Shown one piece after another: positions 49,751 through 61,477 of a stretch of DNA of 64,000 nt; positions within the stretch are counted from its first letter, which is position 1, and each line of letters opens with the position of its first letter. Origin of the DNA: Cherax quadricarinatus (Eukaryota > Arthropoda > Malacostraca > Decapoda > Parastacidae); contig NW_027196440.1 of assembly GCF_038502225.1 (NCBI RefSeq), positions 27,150 to 91,149 on the forward strand, read 5' to 3'. The notes under the pieces are model-generated. The model was not told where the DNA came from. It worked only from the letters and a program-made list of their open reading frames with translations, and searched no databases. A program made the translations under genes and the position numbers.

Positions 49751-50833
49751 TTAACCCTTCGACTGTTTTCGACGTATAAATACGTCTTACGAGCCAATGT
49801 TTCTGACGTATATACATGTATACTCAATAATTCTAGCGGCTTCAAATCAAGCGGGAGAAAGCTGGTAGGCCCACATGTGAGAGAATGGGTCTATGTGGTC
49901 AGTGTGCACCACATAAAAAAAATCCTGCAGCACACATTGCGTAATGAGAAAAAAAAAACTTATCGTTTTTTTGGAAAAAAACGCCGACTTTGAGGTGTAT
50001 TTTCGTATAGTATTTATCGTTGTATTCGCGTTTTCATGGTCTTAGGTGATAAAATGGAAAACATATTACAGAAATAGAGATGATTTTCATTACTTAGACG
50101 ATGAAAACGACCTTGAAACTGAGCTCAAAGTAGCGGAAATGTTCGATTTTTACCAATGTTCAGGAGTAAATAAATCACACCACACGTCCAATACACGTCA
50201 ACTGGGGAGTCTAATATTCTTTCACTAGTGCACTGATATTATTTATACCATTTTTACAATAATGCAGTAGTCTGCATAACAGTAAATTTTGTATTTTTTT
50301 GCATGAATAAAAAATCAAAATAGAAAGCAATAATAATATAAGAGGGGCCTAGAGATGTGACTAATGAACAGAGCATATGTTATTTTAGTGCCACGAATGT
50401 CTACCTTGTTTATTCTGGACCCTATTTTGAAATTGGCATCTTTTTTAGTTTGCGTGAAATTGGCCAAATTGCCAATTTCTGACCACCATATTGGGTAGTC
50501 CAAATTAGTAAATGGGAGGTTTCTTGTACTCAGCTGATAGATAGAATGGAGTTCTAAAGAAATAGCTATGAGTTTCGTCAACTGGAACAATGGAATTGGC
50601 TGAAAATAGGGCTCAAAGTCGGCGAAATCGCCGATACGCATATGTCGCCGAGACAGCTAACGTCGCGGGAGCATAATTCCATGAGTTTTCGACCAAATTT
50701 CGAACTTTTGGTGTCATTACCATCGGGAAAAGATTCTCTATCATTTCATAAGAACAAATAATTTTTTTTTTCAAATATTGAGCGACATAGAATGACAGTT
50801 TCAGACATGGGCCTGAAACAGTCAAAGGGTTAA
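49751..50833. mobile_element. piggyBac-type non-autonomous element with TTAA duplication
   Basis: TTAA at 49751-49754 and 50830-50833 flanks 1075 bp with ends CCCTTCGACTGTTTTC and, inverted, CCCTTTGACTGTTTCAGG. Removing it restores the RTE 3' UTR CTTTAAAGTGCAGG as in R8 at 61360. Near the left end is the palindrome GACGTATAAATACGTC. It has only short open frames and no transposase. Ends and target fit the piggyBac superfamily. Confidence 0.9.
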
Positions 50834-53165
50834 AGTGCAGGCATTGTACTTCCCATTTCCAGTACTCAAGTCCAGCTATATAAAAATAACCAGTTTCCTT
50901 GAATCCTTTCACTAAATATTACCCTGCTCACACTCCAACAGCTCGTCAGGTCCCAAAAACCATTTGTCTCCATTCACTCCTATCTAACACGCTCACACAT
51001 GCTTGCTGGAAGTCCAAGCCCCTCGCCTACAAAACCTCCTTTAACCCCTCCCTCCAACCTTTTCAAGGACGACCCCTACCCCGCCTTCCTTCCCCTACAG
51101 ATTTATACGCTCTTCAGGTCATTCAATTTTGATCCATTCTCTCTAAATGACCAAACCACCTCAACAACCCTTCTTCAGCACTCTGACTAATACTTTTAAT
51201 AACTCCAAACCTCCTCCTAATTTCCATACTCCGAATTCTCTGCATAATATTTACACCACACAGTGCCCTTAGACAGGACATCTCTACTGCCTCCAGCCAC
51301 CTCCTCACTGCAGCATTTGCAACCCAAGCTTCACACACATATAAGTGTGTTGGTACCACTATACTATCTTACAATCCCTTCTCTGTCTCCATGAATAGCG
51401 TTTTTTTTTTTTTTTGTCTCCACAGATACCGAAACACACCACTCACCTTTTTTCCTTCATCAATTCCATGGTTAACCTCATCCTTCATAAACCCATCTGC
51501 TGACAAGTCAACTTCCAAATATCTGAAAACATTCACTTTCTCCATACTCCCTCTCTCCAATGTGATATCCAATTTTCATCTAAATCATTTGATACCCTCA
51601 TCACCTTACTCTTATCTATGTTCACTTTCAACTTTCTACCTTTACACACACTCCCAAACTCGTCCACTAACCTTTGCAACTTTCTTTAGAATCTCCCATA
51701 AGCACAGTATCATCAGCAAAAGTCCCTGGATCAACTCCCATTATGTATTTGATTCCCCCTAATTTAATCCCACCCCTCTCCCCAACAACCTAGCATTTAC
51801 TTCTTTTACAACCCCATCTATAAATATATTAAACCACCATGGTGACATTACACATCCCTGTCTAAGATCTACTTTAACTGGGAAGTAATCTCCCTCTCTC
51901 CTACACACCCTAACATGAGCTTCGTTATCCTCATAAAAACTCTTTACAGCATTTGGTAACTTATTACCTATTCCATATACTTACAACATCTGCCACATTG
52001 CTCCTCTATCCACTCTATCATATGCCTTTTCTAAATCCATAAATGCAATAAAAACTTCCCTACCTTTATCTAAATACTGCAATCCTACTCTCTGTCTTAC
52101 CTCTAATACTTTCAATAATAACCCTACCATACACTTCACCTGGTATACTCCGTAAACTTATTCCCCTATAATTTTTACAATCTCTTTTGTCCCCCTTCCC
52201 TTTATAAAAAGGAACTATACATGCTTTTTTCCAGTCCCTAGGTACCTTCCCTTCTTTCATACATTTATTAAACAAAAATACCAACCACTCCAACACTATA
52301 TCTACCCCTGCTTTTAACATTTCTATCATGATGCCATCAGTTCCAGCTGCTTTACACCCTTTCATTCTACATAATGCCTCATGCACCTCCCCCCACACTC
52401 ACGTCCTGCTCTTCTTCACTCCTAAAGGATGTTATACCTCCCTGACCAGTGCATGAAATTACCGCCTCCCTTTCTTTATCGACATTTAAAAGTTACTCAA
52501 AATATTCCCGCCATCTACCCAATACCTCCAGCTAGCCATCTACTAACTCCCCTACTCTGTTTAAAACTGACAAATCCATTCAATTCCTAGGCTTTCTTAA
52601 CTTGTTTATCTGCTCTCCTTTTGCACTCTCTCATCAATCTCTTCACCATTCTTTTACTCTCCATACACTCTGCTCTTCTTGTAATACTTCTGCTTTGTAA
52701 CAACCTCTCATAAGCTACCTTTTTCTCTTGTATCACACCCTTTATTTCATCATTCCACCAATCACTCCTCTTTCCTCTTGCACCCACCCTCCTATAGCCA
52801 CAAACTTCTGCTCAACATTCTAATACTGCATTTTTAAAACTATTCCCTCTTCAAACCCCCCCCCCCCCCCCTCACTACTCATACTTGCACTAGCCCACCT
52901 TTCTGCCAATAGTTGCTTATATCTCACCCTAATTTCCTCCTCCCTTAGTTTATATACTTTAACCTCTCTCTTACTTGCTGTTGCCATTTTCCTTTTGTCC
53001 CATCTACCCTTACTCTAACTGTAGCTACAACTAAATAATGATCCGATATATCAGCTGCCCCTCTATAAACAGGTACATCCTGAAGCCTACCCATCAACCT
53101 TTCATCTGCCAATACATAATCTAACAAACTTTCATTATGTGCTATAGCACATACGTATCCTCTTT
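50834..53165 (-). pseudogene. RTE copy R4, coding part
   Basis: 3' UTR from 50834, then decayed coding pieces from C- to N-terminal: 51123-51359 (RRFGVIKSISQSAEEGLLRW), 51369-51572, FADD region with gaps near 51710, 52066-52398 (MKGCKAAGTDGIMIEMLKAG, VPRDWKKACIVPFYKGKG), 52587-52787 (KRSDWWNDEIKGVIQEKKV), and endonuclease 52945-53127 (MLDYVLADERLMGRLQDVPV, then SDHYLVVATVRV). Many stops and indels; an old copy of the R2/R8 subfamily. Truncated inside the endonuclease. Confidence 0.85.
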
Positions 53166-53174
53166 TTCATAAAA

Positions 53175-53440
53175 ACACATAAGGTTATGAGAATAACAAA
53201 AAGAATAGGTGATGAAAGATTGAATATCAGATTGGAGGGAGAGAGTATGGAGGAGGTGAATGTATTCAGATATTTGGGAGTGGACGTGTCAGCGGATGGG
53301 TCTATGAAAGATGAGGTGAATCATAGAATTGATGAGGGGAAAAGAGTGAGTGGTGCACTTAGGAGTCTGTGGTGACAAAGAACTTTGTCCTTGGAGGCAA
53401 AGAAGGGAATGTATGAGAGTATAGTTTTACCAACGCTCTT
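53175..53440 (+). pseudogene. RTE fragment R6, inverted
   Basis: Plus-strand piece reading VMRITKRIGDERLNIRLEGE, FRYLGVDVSADGSMKDEVNH, RIDEGKRVSGALRSLW and on to YESIVLPTL, cut at 53440 where a minus-strand RTE 3' UTR (R7) begins. Truncated at both ends and of the same subfamily as R5 and R7. Confidence 0.87.
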
Positions 53441-54448
53441 TACAGTTTTTAAACTGCAACATTAACACCCCTCCTTCAGAGTGCAGGCACTGTACTTCCC
53501 ATCTCCAGGACTCAAGTCCGGCCTGCCGGTTTCCCTGAACCCCTTCATAAATGTTACTTTGCTCACACTCCAACAGCACGTCAAGTATAAAAAAACATTC
53601 GTCTCCATTCACTCCTATCAAACACGCTCACGCACGCCTGCTGGAAGTCCAAGCCCCTCGCACACAAAACCTCCTTTACCCCCTCCCTCCAACCTTTCCT
53701 AGGCCAACCCCTACCCCACCTTCCTTCCACTACAGACTGATACACTCTTGAAGTCATTCTGTTTCGCTCCATTCTCTCTACATGTCCGAACCACCTCAAC
53801 AACCCTTCCTCAGCCCTCTGGACAACAGTTTTGGTAATCCCGCACCTCCTCCTAACTTCCAAACTACGAATTCTCTGCATTATATTCACACCACACATTG
53901 CCCTCAGACATGACATCTCCATTGCCTCCAGCCTTCTCCTCGCTGCAACATTCATCACCAATGCTTCACACCCATATAAAAGCGTTGGTAAAACTATACT
54001 CTCATACATTCCCCTCTTTGCCTCCAAGGACAAAGTTCTTTGTCTCCACAGACTCCTAAGTGCACCACTCACCCTTTTCCCCTCATCAATTCTATGATTC
54101 ACCTCATCTTTCATAGACCCATCCGCTAACACGTCCACTCCCAAATATCTGAATACATTCACCATACTCTCTCCCTCCAATCTTTCATCACCTAATCTTT
54201 TTGTTATCCTCATAACCTTACTCTTTCCTGTATTCACTTTTAATTTTCTTCTTTTGCATACCCTACCAAATTCATCCACCAATCTCTGCAACTTCTCTTC
54301 AGAATCTCCCAAGAGCACAGTGTCATCAGCAAAGAGCAACTGTGACAACTCCCACTTTACGTGTGATTCTTTATCTTTTAACTCCACGCCTCTTGCCAAA
54401 ACCCTCGCATTTACTTCTCTTACAACCCCATCTATAAATATATTAAAC
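53441..54448 (-). pseudogene. RTE copy R7, 3' half (left of LINE-P copy 3)
   Basis: 289-residue open stretch at 53581-54450: MFNIFIDGVVREVNARVLAR, LLFADDTVLLGD, VNTGKSKVMRITKRLGDERL, ARRRLEAMEMSCLRAMCGVN, LLRWFGHVERMERNRM, then RGRGWPRKGWREGVKEVLCA. Downstream is the 3' UTR to 53441, missing its terminal block. The coding text stops at TTAAACAACC and resumes beyond LINE-P copy 3 at 60107-60127. Short in-frame deletions only; RT motifs are kept. Confidence 0.88.
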
Positions 54449-54481
54449 AACCTGGAGTTTACCTGGAGAGAGTTCCAGGGG

Positions 54482-57400
54482 TCAACGCCCCCGCGGCCCA
54501 GTCTGTGACCAGGCCTCCTGGTGGATCAGAGCCTGATCAACCAGGCTGTTGCTGCTGGCTGCACGCAAACCAACGTACGAGCCACAGCCCGGCTGGACAG
54601 GAACCGACTTTAGGTGCTTGTCCAGTGCCAGCTTGAAGACTGCCAGGGGTCTGTTGGTAATCCCCCTTATGTATGCTGGGAGGCAGTTGAACAGTCTCGG
54701 GCCCCTGACACTTATTGTATGGTCTCTTAACGTGCTAGTGACACCCCTGCTTTTCATTGGGGGGATGTTGCATCGTCTGCCAAGTCTTTTGCTTTCATAG
54801 TGAGTGATTTTCGTGTGCAAGTTCGGTACTAGTCCCTCTAGGATTTTCCAGGTGTATATAATCATGTATCTCTCCCGCCTGCATTCCAGGGAATACAGGT
54901 TCAGGAACCTCAAGCGCTCCCAGTAATTGAGGTGTTTTATCTCCGTTATGCGCGCCGTGAAGGTTCTCTGTACATTTTCTAGGTCAGCAATTTCACCTGC
55001 CTTGAAAGGTGCTGTTAGTGTGCAGCAATATTCCAGCCTAGATAGAACAAGTGACCTGAAGAGTGTCATCATGGGCTTAGCCTCCCTAGTTTTGAAGGTT
55101 CTCATTATCCATCCTGTCATTTTTCTAGCAGATGCGATTGATACAATGTTATGGTCCTTGAAGGTGAGATCCTCCGACATGATCACTCCCAGGTCTTTGA
55201 CGTTGGTGTTTCGCTCTATTTTGTGGCCAGAATTTGTTTTGTACTCTGATGATGATTTAATTTCCTCGTGTTTACCATATCTGAGTAATTGAAATTTCTC
55301 ATCGTTGAACTTCATATTGTTTTCTGCAGCCCACTGAAAGATTCGGTTGATGTCCGCCTGGAGCCTTGCAGTGTCTGCAATGGAAGACACTGTCATGCAG
55401 ATTCGGGTGTCATCTGCAAAGGAAGACACGGTGCTGTGGCTGACATCCTTGTCTATGTCAGATATGAGGATGAGGAACAAGATGGGAGCGAGTACTGTGC
55501 CTTGTGGAACAGAGCTTTTCACCGTAGCTGCCTCGGACTTTACTCTGTTGACGACTACTCTCTGTGTTCTGTTAGTGAGGAAATTATAGATCCATCGACC
55601 GACTTTTACTGTTATTCCTTTAGCACGCATTTTGTGCGCTATTACGCCATGGTCACACTTGTCGAAGGCTTTTGCAAAGTCTGTATATATTACATCTGCA
55701 TTCTTTTTATCTTCTAGTGCATTTAGGACTTTGTCGTAGTGATCCAATAGTTGAGACAGACAGGAGCGACCTGTTCTAAACCCATGTTGCCCTGGGTTGT
55801 GTAACTGATGGGTTTCTAGATGGGTGGTGATCTTGCTTCTTAGGACCCTTTCAAAGATTTTTATGATATGGGATGTTAGTGCTATCGGTCTGTAGTTCTT
55901 TGCTGTTGCTTTACTGCCCCCTTTGTGGAGTGGGGCTATGTCTGTTGTTTTTAGTAACTGTGGGACGACCCCCGTGTCCATGCTCCCTCTCCATAGGATG
56001 GAAAAGGCTCGTGATAGGGGCTTCTTGCAGTTCTTGATGAACACGGAGTTCCATGAGTCTGGCCCTGGGGCAGAGTGCATGGGCATGTCATTTATCGCTT
56101 GTTCGAAGTCATTTGGCGTCAGGATAACATCGGATAGGCTTGTGTTAATCAAATTTTGTGGCTCTCTCATAAAAAATTCATTTTGATCTTCGACTCTCAG
56201 TCTGGTTAGCGGCTTGCTAAAAACTGAGTCATATTGGGACTTGAGTAGCTCACTCATTTCCTTGCTGTCATCTGTGTAGGACCCATCTTGTTTAAGTAGG
56301 GGCCCAATACTGGATGTTGTTCTCGACTTTGATTTGGCATAGGAGAAGAAATACTTTGGGTTTCTTTCGATTTCATTTATGGCTTTTAGTTCTTCCCGCG
56401 ATTCCTGACTCCTATAAGATTCCTTTAGCTTGAGTTCGATGCTTGCTATTTCTCTGACCAGTGTCTCCCTACGCATTTCAGATATATTGACCTCTTTTAG
56501 CCGCTCTGTTATTCTTTTCCGTCGCCTGTAAAGGGAGCGCCTGTCTCTTTCTATTTTACATCTACTCCTCCTTTTTCTTAGAGGAATAAGCCTTGTGCAT
56601 ACATCGAGTGCCACCAAGTTAATCTGTTCTAGGCATACGTTGGGGTTTGTGTTGCTTAGTATATCTTCCCAGCTTATATCGGTTAGGACTTGGTTTACTT
56701 GGTCCCACTTTATGTTTTTGTTATTGAAGTTGAATTTGGTGAATGCTCCCTCGTGACTAGTCTCATTATGTCGGTCTGGGGCTCCACGCATACATGTCTG
56801 AACCTCAATTATGTTGTGATCTGAGTATATTGTTTTTGATATGGTGACATTTCTTATCAGATCATCATTGTTAGTGAAGATGAGGTCTAGTGTATTCTCC
56901 AGTCTAGTAGGCTCTATTATTTGCTGGTTTAAATTGAATTTTGTGCAGAGATTTAAAAGCTCGTGTGAGTGTGAGTTTTCATCAGAGCTGCCTCCTGGTG
57001 TTGTTACTGCAACAATATTATTTGCTATATTCCTCCATTTTAGGTGCCTTAAGTTAAAATCCCCCAGGAGCAAGATGTTGGGTGCAGGAGCTGGAAGATT
57101 TTCCAGACAGTGGTCAATTTTTAACAGCTGTTCCTGGAATTGCTGGGATGTTGCATCCGGAGGCTTGTAGACTACCACAATGACTAGGTTTTGGTTCTCG
57201 ACCTTTACTGCTAAAACTTCCACTACATCATTTGAGGCATTTAGCAGTTCTGTGCAAACAAGTGACTCTGCAATGTACAGGCCAACCCCCCCCCCCCCCT
57301 TTTTGCCTGTTCACTCTGTCACATCTGTATAGGTTGTAACCTGGGATCCATATTTCGTTGTCCAAGTGATCCTTTATGTGGGTCTCAGTGAAAGCCGCGA

Positions 57401-57497
57401 ACATTGCCTTTGCCTCTGCAAGCAGTCCACGGATGAAAGGTATTTTGTTGTTTGTTGCTGGCTTTAGACCCTGTATATTTGCAAAGAAGAATGTCAT
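54482..57497 (-). pseudogene. LINE-P ORF2, copy 3 (single frameshift)
   Basis: 913-residue open stretch 54482-57223 plus its N-terminal 70-odd residues at 57285-57497 (MTFFFANIQGLKPATNNKIP, FTETHIKDHLDNEIWIPGYN). The two are joined at a C14 T5 run (57286-57304) where copy 2, in frame, has C8 T4. Endonuclease, RT (SSFADDTRI) and C-terminal domains are otherwise complete. The ATG at 57497 overlaps the ORF1 stop as ATGA. It differs from copies 1 and 2 at few residues. Confidence 0.9.
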
Positions 57498-58839
57498 CGG
57501 ACTGGTGGTATTGTTGGTACTGGGGGGGGGGATTTTTTTTCCGGCATTAGTATCTGTATCTGTTGGTTTGGAGTGGAGGCCATCGACTGTGGTTCCACTC
57601 CAGGAATGACTGGATTTGGTGTACGATTTCTGCCATTTCCTGCCAGTTTTTTTTTCCTTCCTGGCACTAAAAAACCTCTCCCTCTTGAGTGGCTGTGGCT
57701 ACCCAGGTTTTCCCATGGCCTGGATGTTTTGTATCTTTTTGTACCCTTTAGATGGTGTGCCTGGCAATTTAAGTTATAGCACAGTCTTTCCTGTACTGAA
57801 GAGGTACACATTTCAGGGTGAAAAAGCTTACAGGAAGGGAGTTTGCATTTTCCTGTTGTCATATGGGCATGGCATTTTCTAGGGTGGTCATAGTTGCACG
57901 TCCCATCTGTTTTTCCAGATTTCCCATGCCTGCAGATACCAAGTGCATAGTATGTGCACAGGCTTGGTTTCCATTTGCCTTGGGTTTCTGTGACTGTATT
58001 CCCTGTTGGGGCATGTTTCCCTGTCTTATTCCTATCCTCCCTAGCACCAACAATTGAGCTCCCACCAGTTGTTTTTGGTAATATATCCTCACTATAGCTA
58101 GTGGAGTCCTCTTGTTTGCTATTTCCTGTGGTATTTCTAGTTTGCAATATTGGTTTTATCTTATCTTTGACTACACTTGTTTCCCCACTACGGTTCCTGT
58201 CCCCTATGAGGTCATTTATATGTATTCCTTCCTGCGTATAATTCCCGACTACCTGGACAAAATCTCCAGCTTCACCATTACTGTCTCCCAGGACAGCACC
58301 TCCAGCTTCACCATTACTGTCTCCCAGGACAGCACCTCCAGCTTCACCATTACTGTCTCCCAGGACAGCACCTCCAGCTTCACCATTACTGTCTCCCAGG
58401 ACAGCACCTCCAGCTTCACCATTACTGTCCCCCAGGACAGCACCTCCAGCTTCACCATTACTGTCTCCCAGGACAGCACTATCAGCCCCACATTTACTAC
58501 CAGGACATCACCTCCAGCCTTACAGTTTCTGGCTACATGGCCAGTATCAAGGGCAGTACCATTCAGCCCAGACTTTTTATGTTCCCATCTGTTGTAGAAA
58601 GCTTCCAGGTTGTCTATGAGAGCAGCTTTGATGTTATCCTCTTTTAATACCCTTGTGATTTTAGTCCACAGATTTTCCTCATTTGGGCATACCCAAAAAC
58701 ACTTCCCTGTTTTAATACTGCTTGTAGCTAGTTCTTGGATATCTGCACAAGGGGCGTGACACCAATTTCCACAAAAATGACAATTTATCCATGTGGAAGC
58801 CCGTTTGTTTGATTGACTGCAGACTATACAGAGCTTCAT
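57494..58839 (-). pseudogene. LINE-P ORF1, copy 3 (frameshifted)
   Basis: N-terminal piece 58249-58839 with the PHD finger (MKLCIVCSQSNK, CHFCGNWCHAPC, KCFWVCPN) and, out of frame, the 12-residue repeats. The C-terminal piece 57494-58147 has the three CCCH fingers (CTYYALGICRHG, CHAHMTTGKCKLPSCKLFH, CTSSVQERLCYNLNCQAHH). A 4-bp deletion near 58497 (TTTACTACCAGG against TTTACTGACTACCAGG in copy 1) shifts the frame. Six VNTR units are present. Confidence 0.88.
58262..58478 (-). repeat. 36-bp coding minisatellite in LINE-P ORF1 (6 units)
   Basis: Six units of the repeat seen three times in copy 1. Units are nearly identical; the fifth has CCCCCAGG in place of CTCCCAGG. Confidence 0.95.
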
Positions 58840-59532
58840 AATGATTTGAGTGGTTGATTTACTGTAATTCTACTAGCAACCTCTTGAATACTCTATTAAT
58901 AACCTCCTTAAATGAAGCTCTAGCTATTTGTATTTCTATTTCTAACTAATTGGACAGCTTACCGTGTACGTTCCTGGTTTATATTTATTGTTTGTGTTTG
59001 ATAAGGGCGCCTACAACATCATCCGTTTACAGTCTGCTTTATTGTCCAACGAATCCGTTTGAAACCAGTCAAGGGTTCGGACCATCAAGGGTTCGGACCA
59101 GTCGAGGGTTCGGACCAGTCGATCTGATCTGATCAGTGGGTCACTTATTTAAAACATACTGGTCGGTGATTTGGGCTAACACATGAAGGATCTACTTGAA
59201 ATTATCTACCCGAGTAAAATGTGATTTGATTGATACAAAAGTATAACTTGCGTGTTGAAGAGCCGGTGATTTCTGGCAGCTCCTACAGTGACGAATGGTT
59301 GAGCCTCAACCCTTGTTTATCAATCGCTGTATCTAGCTTTTCTAGTTTTTTTTTTCCGTCTCCACCACAATAAATGCTATATTATCACTATAGTTGACTG
59401 GTGGAAATTTTGGAGGAAGGACGCTTTTTCTGTAGTAATAATTGCTTCTCGTTGTGTATATTGCGACCGCTGGTAACTACAGGTTATATGAAATTCACAG
59501 TATACGTCTGGTATTTCAAGAAAAAAGAAACT
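58840..59532 (-). promoter_or_regulatory. LINE-P 5' UTR (copy 3)
   Basis: Matches copy 1's 5' UTR including the three AAGGGTTCGGACC repeats near 59070-59115. A promoter role is inferred from LINE biology only. Confidence 0.65.
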
Positions 59533-60106
59533 AATGAAAGTCACTCCACTCCACTAAGTACCATTATAATACTGGTTAGTTGCTACTACAACACTGTATT
59601 CTGCTATTCACTGGTATCACTAGATTATATGCGAGTACACTAGCAGGCCAGAAAGATTATTAAAACAGCTGACCACTGTGGTAAGATTCTGGCAACTTCT
59701 GGCACCTGCCTCTAAAGGCTTATCACTTCATTTACAGATTCACCTGTTTTCAAATGACACTTTAGCCTTTATCATCTATATACTAGGGAGCCACTGTAGT
59801 ATACACTATACACTATGTATACTCAATGTTATCAGGGAGATTTTCTTTCCTCTGACAAAGAAAAGTGCTATTATTATTATTTTGCACACAGAACACAGGC
59901 CTATGATTCCCCTCTGGCAGTAAACTCTGCTAGGTAGTGCACACTAATTCTCCTTTTTTGACTCAGTATATAATGTTTTCCGCCCAAGATTGGTTCCAGG
60001 CGCTAGAGGGATGTATCGTATAGGATTGATGGCACAAATTAAAGTTCTAGCACGTAAGAGCGACCGTGTAAACACGAGAAAACCCGGAGCACAACGAGGC
60101 ACACGA
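59533..60106. other. 574-bp unclassified segment between LINE-P copy 3 and RTE R7
   Basis: Not RTE and not LINE-P (copies 1 and 3 share the LINE-P 5' end at 59532). No coding capacity noticed. It includes TTATTATTATTATT at about 59870-59883. Confidence 0.55.
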
Positions 60107-61148
60107 CACTGTGACATCACACATCACACGGTGACATCACACATCCTTGTCTAAGGCTTCTTTTACTGGGAAATATTTTCCCTCTTTCCTACATGCTCTA
60201 ACTTGAGCCTCACTATCCTCGTAAAAACTCTTCACTGCTTTCAGTAACCTACCTCCTATACGATACACCTGCAACATCTGCCACATTGCCCCTCTATCCA
60301 CCCTGTCGTACGCCTTTTCCAAATCCAAAAATGCCACAAAGACCTCTTTAGCCTTATCTAAATACTGTTCACTTATATGTTTCACTGTAAACACCTGGTC
60401 CACACACCCCCTACCTTTCCTAAAGCCTCCTTGTTCATCTGCTATCCTATTCTCCGTCTTACTCTTAATTCTTTCAATAATAATTTTACCATACACTTTA
60501 CCAGGTATACTCAACAGACTTATCCCCCTATAATTTTTGCACTCTCTTCTGTCCCCTTTGCCTTTATACAAAGGAACTATGCATGCTCTCTGCCAATCCC
60601 TAGGTACCTTACCCTCATCCATACATTTATTAAATAATTGCACCAAACACTCCAAAACTATATCCCCACCTGCTTTTAACATTTCTATCTTTATCCTATC
60701 AATCCCGGCTGCCTTACCCCCTTTAATTTCACCTACTGCCTCACGAACTTCCCCCACACTCACAACTGGCTCTTCCTCACTCTTACAAGATGTTATTCCT
60801 CCTTGCCCTAAACACGAAATCACAGCTTCCCTATCTTCATCAACATTTAACAATTCCTCAAAATATTCCCTCCATCTTCCCAATACCTCTAACTCTCCAT
60901 TTAATAACTCTCCTCTCCTATTTTTAACTGACAAATCAATTTGTTCTCTAGGCTTCCTTAACTTGTTAATCTCACTCCAAAATTTTTTCTTATTTTCAAC
61001 AAAATTTGTTGATATCATCTCACCCACTCTCTCATTTGCTCTCTTTTTACATTGCTTCACCACTCTCGTAACCTCTCTCTTTTTCTCCTTATACTCTTCC
61101 CTCCTTGCATCACTTCTACTTTGTAAAAACTTCTCACATGCTAACTTT
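60107..61148 (-). pseudogene. RTE copy R7, RT N-terminal half (right of the insertion)
   Basis: Begins with a 20-bp tandem duplication (CACTGTGACATCACACATCA, then CACGGTGACATCACACATCC). The open stretch 60137-61195 reads ANERVGEMISTNFVENKKKF, FEELLNVDEDREAVISCLGQ, GKAAGIDRIKIEMLKAGGDI, VPRDWQRACIVPLYKGKGDR, ADEQGGFRKGRGCVDQVFTV, AFLDLEKAYDRVDRG. It completes the R7 copy whose 3' half is at 53.4-54.4 kb. It ends at 61148, where R8's poly-A tail begins. Confidence 0.88.
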
Positions 61149-61477
61149 TTTTTTTCAACAAGTCGGCCGTCTCCCACCGAGGCAGGGTGACCCAAAAAAG
61201 AAAGAAAATCCCCAAAAAGAAAATACTTTCATCATCATTCAACACTTTCACCACACTCACACATTATCACTGTTTTTGCAGAGGTTCTCAGAATACAACA
61301 GTTTAGAAGCATATACGTATAAAGATACACAACTAAACTGCCAATATCCCAAACCCCTCCTTTAAAGTGCAGGCACCGTAGTTCCCATTTCCAGGACTCA
61401 AGTCCGACTACATGAAAATAACCGGTTTCCCTGAATCCCTTCACTAAATATTACCCTGCTCACACTCCAACAGATCG

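Larger units (their letters stand above)
54449..59532 (-). mobile_element. LINE-P copy 3, full length (about 5.1 kb)
   Basis: Minus strand; tail CCTGGAGTTTACCTGGAG at 54451 and 5' end AGTTTCTTTTTTCTTG at 59532, the same 5' terminus as copy 1. Longer than copy 1 mainly through three extra 36-bp ORF1 units and the absence of its deletions. Inserted in RTE copy R7, but the RTE resumes only after another 574 bp. Confidence 0.92.

Noticed and set aside
59533..60106. Longer LINE-P 5' UTR
   Set aside because: Copies 1 and 3 share their 5' terminus at AGTTTC and diverge at once beyond it, so the segment is not part of the element.
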